From Pirellulales bacterium (lineage in GTDB: Bacteria > Planctomycetota > Planctomycetia > Pirellulales > JANQPP01): DNA of 64,000 bases. Made by a program: the position numbers and the translations under genes. The stretch covers positions 17,189 to 81,188 of the forward strand of contig JANQPP010000141.1 of assembly GCA_028289405.1 (NCBI GenBank). Direction: 5' to 3'. The notes beneath the pieces were generated by a model. It did no database searches and had not been told where the DNA came from. It was given only the letters and a program-made list of their open reading frames with translations. Positions 54,522 to 62,801 of this stretch are shown piece after piece (within the stretch, counting starts at the first letter, position 1; each line of letters begins with the position of its first letter).

Positions 54522-55082
54522 ATGGTATCTCCCGCGCGCTACCGACGGGCAAAAAAGTTTCTGACCCCGCGAAAGCAATTCACGCGCGGCGCCAAGATCG
54601 CCTTATGCCTGATTGGTCTCGGGTTGTTTGCGTCCAATCCATTTCGGGATCTCGCCTTTTTTGAAGACATTCCGCACCACGAAGGTTTCCCGACGTTTGA
54701 AGATACCATCATCGTGGGATTCGTCCGGATCTCCATGGCGACGGTAATGGTCTTCCCGGCCGCGATCTTTTTGATCGTTTATGGCATCGGCCATTCGCAA
54801 AGATTGTCACTCCTTCCACGGTTCGATCGCCTCACATGGATCTGGGGCATCCTCGCCACGGTTTTGGCATGCCTGATGGTGGACGTTGAGATGAAATACG
54901 TCTTCTATGGAATTCACTATGCGCACCACTGGGATACCGTTGCCATTTCGCTGCTCTACATGGCATTCATTTACGTTTGGTGGTGCTGTTCGCTGTCCCA
55001 TGGCGATGGGATGACAGCTAGCGCGACGCGGGATTTTGTGTCCGTACGTCCAAAAAATTCCTTTCCAAGTGCCAAATCATGA
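54522..55082 (+). CDS. Small multi-pass membrane protein
   Basis: 186 residues, no named family recognised. A basic N-terminus is followed by about four membrane segments: near residues 25-40, 66-92, 103-122 and 137-158, with a conserved-looking 'YGIHYAHHWDTVA' loop. The gene stop overlaps the next ATG (ATGA), so it is translationally coupled to the DUF2330 gene. A joint role is inferred from this coupling only. The ribosome binding site is weak. Confidence 0.62.
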   Translation: MVSPARYRRAKKFLTPRKQFTRGAKIALCLIGLGLFASNPFRDLAFFEDIPHHEGFPTFEDTIIVGFVRISMATVMVFPAAIFLIVYGIGHSQRLSLLPRFDRLTWIWGILATVLACLMVDVEMKYVFYGIHYAHHWDTVAISLLYMAFIYVWWCCSLSHGDGMTASATRDFVSVRPKNSFPSAKS

Positions 55083-56107
55083 TGGTGCCGACCAACCGCG
55101 GCTCAGCCTTTCGCTGGGCCGCCACTGCGACCCACGTCATCGCGTGGCTTCTCTGGTGGCCTGCGTGCGTCTCAGGAGACGGTTTGCTCAAGGCGGCAGC
55201 GAATTATGAAGGCTCACTGGAAGAGCGTTCGCAAGAAGCGGTCATCGTCTTTAAACCATCATCCATTCCGGGCCAAGCTCACGAAGACTTGATTCTCCGC
55301 ATCGAGTTTGAAGGGGACGCCGAAGAGTTCGCTTGGGTGATTCCCTTTCCCAACGAGCCACGGGTAGAAAAGGCCGACGCCAAGATTTTCCAGGAGCTTT
55401 TCGAGTATGTGGAATCCCGCCGCTTTCCAGGGAAGAAACAGAAGTCAAATAGTTTCGGCGGCGTGCTGGGAGTCGAGGTGATCTCACGAGAAGTGGTCGG
55501 ATCGTACGATGTCGCGACGGTTCGCGAGACCCAATCGGGTTCACTGAACGAGTGGCTGGAACAAGAAGGTTTTCAAACCATCTCGAACGGTAAGGAAGTG
55601 ATTGAGCACTACCGCGAGAGGGAATACGTGTTCACCTGCATCAAAGTGCATGCCGCGCGGCGAGGAACCGATACTCCGGCCGCGCTGCATCCACTGTGGT
55701 TTTCTTTCAAGCCTGGCGGGCGAGACGGCATTTACTTCCCCATGAAACTGACGAGTCTGCAACGCGGCCAGTTCGACGTGAACCTCTATGTATTCTCTCC
55801 CATGTGGATCAACCGCCAGCAAAACGCATACGGATACGAACAGCATGGTTTTCGGGAGAAATACCAAGGAAAGATACGACTCAACGAAATTCGCCTGCAA
55901 ATGCCCGCGCTCGCGGCTGCGTTGCGCGCGATCCGTGCGGACGTTGACGCCTATCACCTAACCAATCTTCAGGCGCAAGGGCTGGAAGCCAATACCGTCC
56001 GCCGCTGGCCGCACGATCTTTGGCTATTTCCGCGCTACCGCGATCCGAAGTTCGTGCCACGTGACGTTCGAGAAAGAGGCCCAGCCTGGTTTCCGCTGGA
56101 ACCGTAG
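55079..56107 (+). CDS. DUF2330 family exported protein
   Basis: 342 residues with a signal peptide ('AATATHVIAWLLWWPACVSGD'). DUF2330 marks: 'EERSQEAVIVFKP', 'EDLILRIEFEGDAEEFAWVIPFPNEPRVEKAD', and 'HPLWFSFKPGGRDGIYFPMKLTSLQ'. The family appears in diverse bacteria as secreted or membrane-linked proteins without assigned activity. It overlaps the preceding membrane protein gene by 4 bp. The C-terminus ('LWLFPRYRDPKFVP') is aromatic and basic and has no membrane helix. Confidence 0.82.
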   Translation: MMVPTNRGSAFRWAATATHVIAWLLWWPACVSGDGLLKAAANYEGSLEERSQEAVIVFKPSSIPGQAHEDLILRIEFEGDAEEFAWVIPFPNEPRVEKADAKIFQELFEYVESRRFPGKKQKSNSFGGVLGVEVISREVVGSYDVATVRETQSGSLNEWLEQEGFQTISNGKEVIEHYREREYVFTCIKVHAARRGTDTPAALHPLWFSFKPGGRDGIYFPMKLTSLQRGQFDVNLYVFSPMWINRQQNAYGYEQHGFREKYQGKIRLNEIRLQMPALAAALRAIRADVDAYHLTNLQAQGLEANTVRRWPHDLWLFPRYRDPKFVPRDVRERGPAWFPLEP

Positions 56108-56288
56108 AGTTCCGCGAGCCAAATGGTCGTATCGTCGTGATGGTGTCGGCAATCGCTGGCCTTGCAGTACAGGCTTCACCTCTGATCGACTGCTTGAATT
56201 CTCGCTGGCAAAACGCCGGCCGACCTCCTAAATTGGCAGGCAACCCAACCACACTCCTCGCCACCTCACCTTTAGGAGAAGTCGAGCC

Positions 56289-57452
56289 ATGGCTGCAAAC
56301 ACGTGGACGCTGATGGATGCCTACGCGGACGACGGCAGGCAAGTTTTCAACTGGGACCAATTGAACGCAGCCATCGGCCCTTTCTCCGTCAAGCAGACGA
56401 GTTTGCGGGGAGGGCGCCGCGACGGCGTGGAATTGATGGAAATCGGCAATGGCAAGTTGCGCTTCGCCCTCGTTCCTCAACGCGGGCTGGGTTTGTGGCG
56501 ATGCTGGCAGGGCTCGGTCGAGATCGGCTGGAAATCCCCTGTCAAAGGCCCGATTCATCCGAATTTCGTACCCGTATTCGATCCTGGCGGGCTGGGCTGG
56601 CTCGAAGGGTTCGATGAATTCATGTGCCGCTGCGGGCTGGAGAGCAATGGTGCGCCCGAGTTCGACGAGCAAGGCAAGTTGCTGTATCCCTTGCATGGCC
56701 GCGTTGCGAACCTGCCGGCTTATAAATTGGCCGTTGAATTCGACGAAGATCAGCAAGAGTTGACGCTCTCCGGCGAAGTGGATGAAACGCGATTTCATTT
56801 CCAAAAGCTGCGACTTACCGCGTCATACCGTATCAAGTCGGGCGAAAAACGCCTCCGTATCGTGGACACGGTGACGAACCTCTCCGCCTCGCCGGCTGAG
56901 ATTCAAATGCTGTACCACACGAACTTCGGCTCGCCCATGTTGGATCCGGGTTCCCGCGTCGTCGCTCCGGTACGGGAACTCGTGCCGAGAAATGCCCGGG
57001 CCGCCGAGGGAATTTCGGATTGGGAGAGTTACGGCAACGATGAGTCCGGCTTCGAGGAACAGGTCTACTTTCTGCGGTTGGCTGCCGATGCGGAACATCG
57101 CACCCGGATCCTCCTTCGCAACGCGCATGGGAATTACGGCGTCTCCCTGGCGTTCAACACGGACCAATTGCCCTGCTTCACGGTGTGGAAGAATACCACC
57201 GCGCTGCCGGACGGCTATGTGACCGGCCTGGAACCGGGGACGAATTTTCCCAATCCGCGAAGCTTCGAACAATCACAAGGCAGAACCGTCTCCATACCCG
57301 GTGGCGAAGCCGTGACGTTTGACTGGGAAATAGAATTCCACGACACACCGGAAGCCGTACAAGAAGCGGAACAAAAAGTCGCGCGACTGCAAACGGGCGT
57401 TGAACCCAAGGTCCACGCTCAGCCGCAGCCTGGCTGGTCAGCCGACGCTTAG
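56289..57452 (+). CDS. DUF4432 family (aldose-1-epimerase-like) protein
   Basis: 387 residues. TTTAGGAGAAG gives a good ribosome binding site. A galactose-mutarotase-like beta-sandwich: 'LRFALVPQRGLGLWRCWQG', 'GWLEGFDEFMCRCGLESNG', 'LYPLHGRVANLPAYKL' with the conserved His, and 'NPRSFEQSQGRTVSIPGGEAVTFDWE' at the C-terminal end. DUF4432 proteins are thought to interconvert anomers of a sugar, but no substrate is known for this branch. No signal peptide, so cytoplasmic. Stands alone on the plus strand. Confidence 0.88.
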   Translation: MAANTWTLMDAYADDGRQVFNWDQLNAAIGPFSVKQTSLRGGRRDGVELMEIGNGKLRFALVPQRGLGLWRCWQGSVEIGWKSPVKGPIHPNFVPVFDPGGLGWLEGFDEFMCRCGLESNGAPEFDEQGKLLYPLHGRVANLPAYKLAVEFDEDQQELTLSGEVDETRFHFQKLRLTASYRIKSGEKRLRIVDTVTNLSASPAEIQMLYHTNFGSPMLDPGSRVVAPVRELVPRNARAAEGISDWESYGNDESGFEEQVYFLRLAADAEHRTRILLRNAHGNYGVSLAFNTDQLPCFTVWKNTTALPDGYVTGLEPGTNFPNPRSFEQSQGRTVSIPGGEAVTFDWEIEFHDTPEAVQEAEQKVARLQTGVEPKVHAQPQPGWSADA

Positions 57453-57583
57453 TGCGCAGTCCCGACAATAACGTAATCCCGGCTAGCCGAGTTCGGCGCC
57501 GATCCGAAACGTAGTGTCTGGGTGACGGCATATGCGGAATGATACGGCAATCACAAGGCAGTCCCAGAACGCTCCGCTCCACC

Positions 57584-58027
57584 ATGCAAACGAAGAAGCT
57601 CGTCGGAAATGAGAGTTTTCGCGAACTTTGTCGCGCGCGAGAGTTACTCGGCGATCTTTACCACCAGCCGGTTTCGCTACGTGATGCCGCGGACGAGATT
57701 CAGCTTTCGCCGTGGCACTTTCTCCGCGAATTCCGCCGGGCCTTCGGAGAGACACCACACGAATTCTTGACGCGGCTGCGAATGGAACAGGCCAAACAAC
57801 TGCTTTCGACGACAAGCCTCTCCGTCACGGAAATCTGTTTTGAAGTCGGTTTCACGAGCTTGGGAAGTTTCAGCGCGCTGTTTCGCCGTCAGGTGGGCAT
57901 CTCGCCCGCCACGTACCGCCGGCAACTCCGCGCGATCATCACCGTGCGGGGCTTGCGGGAATGGACTTGCATTCCCTTCTGCTTCGCCAGTGCCTTCGGT
58001 CCCGGCATTCTCCCCTTGCTGGAATAG
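57584..58027 (+). CDS. AraC-family transcriptional regulator (HTH domain only)
   Basis: 147 residues from the ATG at 57584; the frame is open from 57539 but without a better start. The double helix-turn-helix of AraC/XylS is seen: 'VSLRDAADEIQLSPWHFLREFRRAFGETPHEFL' and 'LSVTEICFEVGFTSLGSFSALFRRQVGISPATYRRQLR'. There is no N-terminal sensor domain, and about 30 extra residues follow. It precedes a VOC-family gene by 113 bp on the same strand, a pairing often seen, which suggests it controls that gene. Confidence 0.88.
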   Translation: MQTKKLVGNESFRELCRARELLGDLYHQPVSLRDAADEIQLSPWHFLREFRRAFGETPHEFLTRLRMEQAKQLLSTTSLSVTEICFEVGFTSLGSFSALFRRQVGISPATYRRQLRAIITVRGLREWTCIPFCFASAFGPGILPLLE

Positions 58028-58140
58028 CAATATCGGAGAAGCGTTGCGGATTCCGGTTCGCTAGAATCCTAGCTTTTGGCGGATCTTGGTCTGTTGACGC
58101 CGCCGCGCTTCACCGAAACGTGCCATCGAAAGGGACCCAA

Positions 58141-58560
58141 ATGATCCAGCGGATGAGCCACACCACGGTTCTGGTATTGAACCAGGAGGAAGCCCTGGAA
58201 TTTTATCGAGACAAACTTGGTTTCGACGTCGTCACCGACTTCACGATGGAGGGCGGTTTTCGCTGGCTGACCGTTGCTCCCAAAGCACAGCCGAATTTGG
58301 AATTGGTGCTCGCCGAACCGACTGCCGGGCCGATGTTCGACGCGGACACGGCGGCCAAAGTCCGCGAACTCGTTAAGCAAGGAGCATTCGGCATCGGCGT
58401 GTTTGAAACCGCCGACTGCCGTGCCACGCATCGGGAATTGTCGGCCAAGGGTGTCGAATTCACGACACCTCCCACGGATAGGTTCTACGGCATCGAAGCC
58501 CTGGGCAAAGACAATTCGGGCAATTGGTTCAGCCTCACCCAGCGCAAGCAGCAGTCGTAA
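58141..58560 (+). CDS. VOC (glyoxalase-like) family protein
   Basis: 139 residues. AAGGGA precedes the ATG at 58141. Two beta-alpha-beta modules: 'SHTTVLVLNQEEALEFYRDKLGFDVVTD' and the second half with 'HRELSAKGVEFTTPPTDRFYGIEALGKDNSGNWFSL', in which early His and late Glu would be metal ligands. Substrate unknown. It is co-oriented with the AraC regulator. It differs from the partial VOC gene at the left edge. Confidence 0.87.
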   Translation: MIQRMSHTTVLVLNQEEALEFYRDKLGFDVVTDFTMEGGFRWLTVAPKAQPNLELVLAEPTAGPMFDADTAAKVRELVKQGAFGIGVFETADCRATHRELSAKGVEFTTPPTDRFYGIEALGKDNSGNWFSLTQRKQQS

Positions 58561-58638
58561 CGCCTGCCATTCGGCTGCGTGACACTATTTTGAAAAGTGG
58601 AGACGCGAACCACCGGCGTGCTGGTTGTGCGTTTTCGC

Positions 58639-59856
58639 CTATTGCTCGCTGGAAACGAAGCGATAGATGACTTCTCCACGATGCTCCATGCAGTAGATTT
58701 CCCCATCTTCATCCTCGCCGAACGAAGCCACCGGGATGTTTCCCGGAATGGGGTGATTTCCTCGAACGGTTTTTGTGTCGAAGTCGTAATCCAGGGCCCA
58801 CAACAGTCCGGACACATAATCGCCATAGACATACTTGCCCACCAGTTGCGGGATTTGCTTCCCGCGATAGACGTAGCCCCCGGTAATCGACTTGCCGACG
58901 TCGTGGTGATACTCCCAGATGGGCTCGATCAGGTCGTCGCGCGGGCCGGAACCGGAGCCGTCGTTGTTGATATCGAACCGGTGTTTGCCCTCGCGGAGAT
59001 TCCAGCCGTGATTACCTCCCCGTACGACGATGTTGATTTCCTCCCAGAGATTTTGCCCGACGTCCGCTGCCCAGCAAATCCCCGTTTCCCTGTCGAACGT
59101 GATCCGCCAGATGTTGCGAATACCGTAGGCCCAAATTTCGGGCAGCCCCTCATCCTCCCGACCTACGAAGGGATTGTCCGATGGAATGCCATACTTCTTG
59201 TCCCCCTCCTGCTTGTCGACGTCGATGCGGAGCACGCTTCCCAGTAATGTTTGTGTGTTTTGGCCGTTGCCATGCGGGTCGTTGGCGGCTCCGCCATCCC
59301 CCAAGGCGATATACAGGTAACCGTCGGGACCGAATTCAATCGAACCGCCGTTGTGATTCCAAAAAGGCTGGGGAATTCTGAGCAATTCTTCCTCGGAATC
59401 GGGGTCGGCCTGATTTGGGTCGTCCTTCGAGACCCGAAACCGCGAAACCACCGAAGTGTGGGGAGCCGAAGCGGTCGTGTAATACACAAAGAATTCGCCG
59501 TTCTCGGCATAGCGAGGATGAAAGGCAAGGCCGAGGAAGCCCTCCTCGTTTTGGTTGTCCTGGTAGACGCACCGCTGTTCAATATCGAGAAATACCGTGG
59601 TTTCCTCGACGTCATCGTCGTTGGGAAACACGTGCACCACGCCTTCCTGTTCCGCCACGAAGACCCGTCCGCTGCCATCTCCGGCATGGGTCAAGATAAT
59701 CGGACGGCGAAGAATCAAATTCGGAAATGCGAGCACCGGCTGAACCGCTGCGGGAGACGTATTCACGGATTCGTCCGCCGGGGCATGCTCGGTGCGTGAG
59801 CAGGCCACGAGGAACAGGAAAGAACACCACCAGATTCTGCGTGTCACGGATGTCAT
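58639..59856 (-). CDS. PQQ-dependent sugar dehydrogenase-like lipoprotein
   Basis: 405 residues. Lipobox 'LFLVAC' (Cys at about residue 19). The rest is a glucose/sorbosone dehydrogenase beta-propeller: 'RVFVAEQEGVVHVF', 'NEEGFLGLAFHPRYAENGEFFVYYTT', 'FWNHNGGSIEFGPDGYLYIALGDGG', 'GGNHGWNLREG', 'ITGGYVYRGKQIPQLVGKYVYGDYVSG'. It has no cytochrome domain, unlike its relative at 34382-36115. It would oxidise a sugar or alcohol outside the cytoplasm if it carries PQQ. It faces the VOC gene; the two stops are 78 bp apart. Confidence 0.9.
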   Translation of the reverse strand: MTSVTRRIWWCSFLFLVACSRTEHAPADESVNTSPAAVQPVLAFPNLILRRPIILTHAGDGSGRVFVAEQEGVVHVFPNDDDVEETTVFLDIEQRCVYQDNQNEEGFLGLAFHPRYAENGEFFVYYTTASAPHTSVVSRFRVSKDDPNQADPDSEEELLRIPQPFWNHNGGSIEFGPDGYLYIALGDGGAANDPHGNGQNTQTLLGSVLRIDVDKQEGDKKYGIPSDNPFVGREDEGLPEIWAYGIRNIWRITFDRETGICWAADVGQNLWEEINIVVRGGNHGWNLREGKHRFDINNDGSGSGPRDDLIEPIWEYHHDVGKSITGGYVYRGKQIPQLVGKYVYGDYVSGLLWALDYDFDTKTVRGNHPIPGNIPVASFGEDEDGEIYCMEHRGEVIYRFVSSEQ

Positions 59857-60122
59857 GTTGTCTCCACGGGAAGAAAAATTTCGGTATGACTATTACTAAA
59901 ATTGGCGAGTATGCCCGCAAGCGGTAGGAATGGGCAACGTCCGGAATTCCGGGCAAAGTCAGCGGTTTTTTATCAAGGCAGCATAGCATCCCCGCATTCC
60001 CGCGACAAATTCACCTCGGGAAAAATCGAACTGCCATGTCTCGCCGTGACCTGCCGCCTTGTAAAGCTTTTGGCAATGGCTAAGCTGGCCCATCGGCAAT
60101 TAATCTCCCAGGAGGCAGATAT

Positions 60123-60659
60123 ATGATGGAAGCCCCAGCACGCATTGGCATCGCCACGATTTCTGATCGGGCCAGCCGGGGGGAATACGAGGACCGGGGC
60201 GGTCCCGCGATTCGCGAATACCTCGGCGAAATTCTCACTTCGCCCTGGGAGCCCGTGGCCAGGGTGATACCGGATGAACTGCCTCAAGTGGAAGCCACTC
60301 TACGGGAGCTTTGTGACGGCGAACGTTGCTGTCTGGTGATTACCACGGGCGGCACGGGCCCCGCCAGCCGGGATGTCACTCCCGAGGCGACCGAGGCGGT
60401 TTGCCAAAAGATGATGCCTGGTTTTGGCGAGCTCATGCGGCAAGTCTCTTTGCAAAAAGTGCCCACGGCGATTTTGTCACGCCAAACGGCGGGAATCCGT
60501 GGACAGAGCCTGATCGTCAACTTGCCAGGGCAGCCGAAGGCCATTCGCGAATGCTTGGATGCCGTGTTTCCAGCCATCCCTTATTGCATCGACCTGCTGG
60601 GCGGGCCGTACCTCACCACGGACCCCGATAAAGTGAAAGCTTTTCGTCCCAAGAAATAA
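60123..60659 (+). CDS. mogA: Molybdopterin adenylyltransferase MogA
   Basis: 178 residues. AGGAGG stands 8 bp before the ATG. MogA adenylates molybdopterin before molybdenum insertion. Family blocks: 'ARIGIATISDRASRGEYEDRGGPAI', 'LVITTGGTGPASRDVTPEAT' with the GGTG loop, and 'LIVNLPGQPKAIRECLD'. Size and motifs match single-domain MogA rather than MoeA fusions. No other moa/moe genes lie in the window. It faces the PEP-CTERM gene. Confidence 0.93.
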   Translation: MMEAPARIGIATISDRASRGEYEDRGGPAIREYLGEILTSPWEPVARVIPDELPQVEATLRELCDGERCCLVITTGGTGPASRDVTPEATEAVCQKMMPGFGELMRQVSLQKVPTAILSRQTAGIRGQSLIVNLPGQPKAIRECLDAVFPAIPYCIDLLGGPYLTTDPDKVKAFRPKK

Positions 60660-60687
60660 AAACGACGGCCAGCCTGGTGACTGGCCG
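60656..60687 (-). terminator. Rho-independent terminator of the PEP-CTERM gene
   Basis: CGGCCAG (60666-60672) pairs with CTGGCCG (60681-60687); on the minus strand the stem is followed by TCGTTTTTATTT. It lies 53 bp after the PEP-CTERM stop and overlaps the end of mogA slightly, so it may also help end the mogA transcript. Confidence 0.75.
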
Positions 60688-60740
60688 CCGGGCGAAAGTC
60701 GCTGACTGATGTGCAGTGAGCTTTACGAAGGGGATCCGCC

Positions 60741-61763
60741 TCAACGACGGTGAGATCTTCGCCGGTGGGTAAACCACACGCTGGCAATCGCCAGGCTTGC
60801 CAGCACCAACGTAGAAGGTTCTGGCACGGCCGCCGCTCTCGCGTTCGCTTCGGCGAACAGCGTCGCGAATTCCAGAAAATCTTCCAAGTTCACGCGGGTA
60901 TCACGGGTATTGTCCCCCTTCGCGAACGATTCCACAAACGGAAACCGCTGGTTGAAATTCGATTTCAAAATTTCAAAATCGGCCAAATCGATGGCGCCAT
61001 CGTCATTGAAGTCGCCGGGGGTGAAGTCAATCTGGTCTTGGAAGAGAATCCATCCCACGGCAGCATCAAAGAGCAACAAGCCCTCGTCCGTCAGCGCGTT
61101 GAAGGAATTGTCTTCGATGAAGAACATGAGTCGACGAGCGGGAGCCTCGGCTGGCTTACCATCAGTGCCGTCACCCGTGAGCGCTTCCCCTTGCTCCGCA
61201 ACGAAGATCGCCGATTCGCTGGCTTCTCCGGCGGCATGTCCAATCACTTGCACGCCCGGCCCGACATCCCCCGTTCCCAGCGACACGGTCTGAGGCGAAT
61301 CGAAAACCCTCACTGTTCCGCTCAGCCCCGCCGCTAGGAAATGGTTGGGATCAACGATCTCGATCTCTTCTTGACTGCCTTTGGTACGGCCACCGGTGGA
61401 TAGATGGAAATCTCCATCTTGGTTGCTATCCATCAAGGCTTGTTCCCAGTTCATGACCGGCAAAGGTAAGTCTTCGTACTTGTTGCGAACGGTTCCGGAG
61501 CCCAATGTTGAGGAAATGATCACGGCATCGAAGCCGTTCGCCGAGGAACCATCGGCTGCCGCCATGTCTCCTTGCATGTAAGTAACGGCCCCTGCCCCGA
61601 AGCGGTCTACAAGATGGGCAAAAACCTCTCCATCAGCGCCGCCGGTCGGTTCAGTTCCCGAGCCATGGAATAGAATCCCCTGTCCCCAGGCGGATCCGGT
61701 AAGGGCGGTTACAACTACGCCCACGGCCAAGAATCTCTTGATGGCAAAACAATAGGTGCTCAT
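60741..61763 (-). CDS. Exported PEP-CTERM protein with dockerin-like repeats
   Basis: 340 residues. GAGAGGAC is upstream of the ATG at 61763. A signal peptide ('LAVGVVVTALTGSAWGQG') and a C-terminal sorting tail 'VPEPSTLVLASLAIASVWF' plus RRRSHRR make a complete PEP-CTERM substrate. Two calcium-loop dockerin type I-like motifs precede the tail: 'DFNDDGAIDLADF' and 'DNTRDTRVNLEDF' (about residues 245-300). The main domain (about 25-240) is alpha/beta and not assigned. It would be cut by an exosortase, not in the window; a PEP-CTERM-associated CAAX-type protease is at 16438-17184. Confidence 0.88.
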   Translation of the reverse strand: MSTYCFAIKRFLAVGVVVTALTGSAWGQGILFHGSGTEPTGGADGEVFAHLVDRFGAGAVTYMQGDMAAADGSSANGFDAVIISSTLGSGTVRNKYEDLPLPVMNWEQALMDSNQDGDFHLSTGGRTKGSQEEIEIVDPNHFLAAGLSGTVRVFDSPQTVSLGTGDVGPGVQVIGHAAGEASESAIFVAEQGEALTGDGTDGKPAEAPARRLMFFIEDNSFNALTDEGLLLFDAAVGWILFQDQIDFTPGDFNDDGAIDLADFEILKSNFNQRFPFVESFAKGDNTRDTRVNLEDFLEFATLFAEANARAAAVPEPSTLVLASLAIASVWFTHRRRSHRR

Positions 61764-62064
61764 GTTTGGAAAGTCCTCTCTCGCGAATGACGTGCGTCTG
61801 AACTGCCCGTGAGCGCCGGACGCGATCGCGTTCCACTTGATGCGCCCACCGAGCGGCTCCCCTCCGATTCCTAATGAGACCAACCAAATATCTTAACCGG
61901 CATTTCTTGTATGCACAGTTTTTTTCAATTTTTTCGGAAAGTTTTGTTCCCGACAACGCGAAACTTCGACCGTGTCTTGCCTAGAATGTAGGCGAAACCC
62001 ACGGCGCGACTGGGCAAAACAAATCAAGTTGGTGGTCTCTGTTTTTTTGGCCAGGGAGGCTGCC
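61764..62064. other. Divergent intergenic region
   Basis: 301 bp between the PEP-CTERM gene start and the small ORF at 62065. It is AT-rich in the middle (poly-T near 61919-61935). TAGAAT at 61982 resembles a -10 box, but no matching -35 is seen. Confidence 0.4.
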
Positions 62065-62181
62065 ATGTATCCACGTCAAATGCGAGTCGAGAATCCCCAG
62101 GAAACGCTGGAGATGAAGCAGATGTTGGCCGTGTATCGGGAGATGCTAACGACAGCCCGCGAGTGCCTCTCCTGCCGGTAA
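62065..62181 (+). CDS. Small ORF with strong ribosome binding site
   Basis: 38 residues. AGGGAGG lies 5 bp before the ATG, stronger than at most genes here. The product is basic and helical ('ETLEMKQMLAVYREMLTTAREC') and ends with a CLSC pair. A longer frame from 61972 lacks support. No family is recognised, and coding status is likely but unproven. Confidence 0.5.
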   Translation: MYPRQMRVENPQETLEMKQMLAVYREMLTTARECLSCR

Positions 62182-62621
62182 ATCTAGCGTCGACCGGTGG
62201 GCGCCACCGACGCGTGCATGTAAGTCGCAGATTTGTGCTCAGCGGCTGATCATCGAAGCGTGAATCGGTCACCGCTTGGATGCCAGCGGTCAATAAATCC
62301 CGGCGGAAGTGGACTGGCTTCGAGCGGAATGCGGCTGGGCAACTCCCAATACCGGCATCGGTTCCGTAGACCGCGCCTCAGATTTCACAGGCCCAATAAC
62401 TGGTTACAGCCATGGTTACAGGAACGATTGCCATCTATGGACATCGATTGACATAGACTGGCTTCAATTGGCAAGGTGCTTTGCCAAGATCTGGCCGCAG
62501 CTGGCTGAAAATGCGCGGGAGCAAATGGTTTCGCTAATTCGGAAAGATTTGACCTCAAGCAATCACAAGGATGCTCCTGCTCGGGTAGGCCTCTACAGCG
62601 CCCGCAAAGCAGTTTGATGCT
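62182..62621. other. Gene-poor, possibly decayed region
   Basis: 440 bp between the small ORF and the IS-interrupted fragment. A plus-strand frame (62309-62617) has a C-terminal stretch 'KIWPQLAENAREQMVSLIRK' that recalls proteins encoded beside integrases in planctomycetes, but the N-terminal part has no coding character. It may be a remnant of a mobile gene. Confidence 0.35.
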
Positions 62622-62772
62622 TCACAAAGACGGCATTCCCAATAGCCTGCGAACGCGATTCGCATCGCCTTTCGTGAGGTGGTAGATGTAGATCATGTAA
62701 CCCGCCCGATCAACTGGTTCGAAGTGCCGGAAGTAGCTGAAATCGCATTCGAGCGAGGGCGCCATCGACCAC
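62622..62772 (-). pseudogene. 3' fragment of an ORF interrupted by the IS element
   Basis: On the minus strand an open frame runs from the IS edge to a TGA at 62622 and reads '...YFRHFEPVDRAGYMIYIYHLTKGDANRVRRLLGMPSL', which has protein-like composition. Its upstream part would lie on the far side of the IS, outside the window. A Met at 62765 could allow a 47-residue product. Family not recognised. Confidence 0.42.
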
Positions 62773-62801
62773 TGACCTGCCCCCATTTTCTGTACCACGG
62801 G

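Noticed and set aside
54362..54664. 100-codon plus-strand ORF overlapping the small membrane protein
   Set aside because: The overlapping frame starting at 54522 has membrane segments and is coupled to DUF2330; this one lacks any coding sign.
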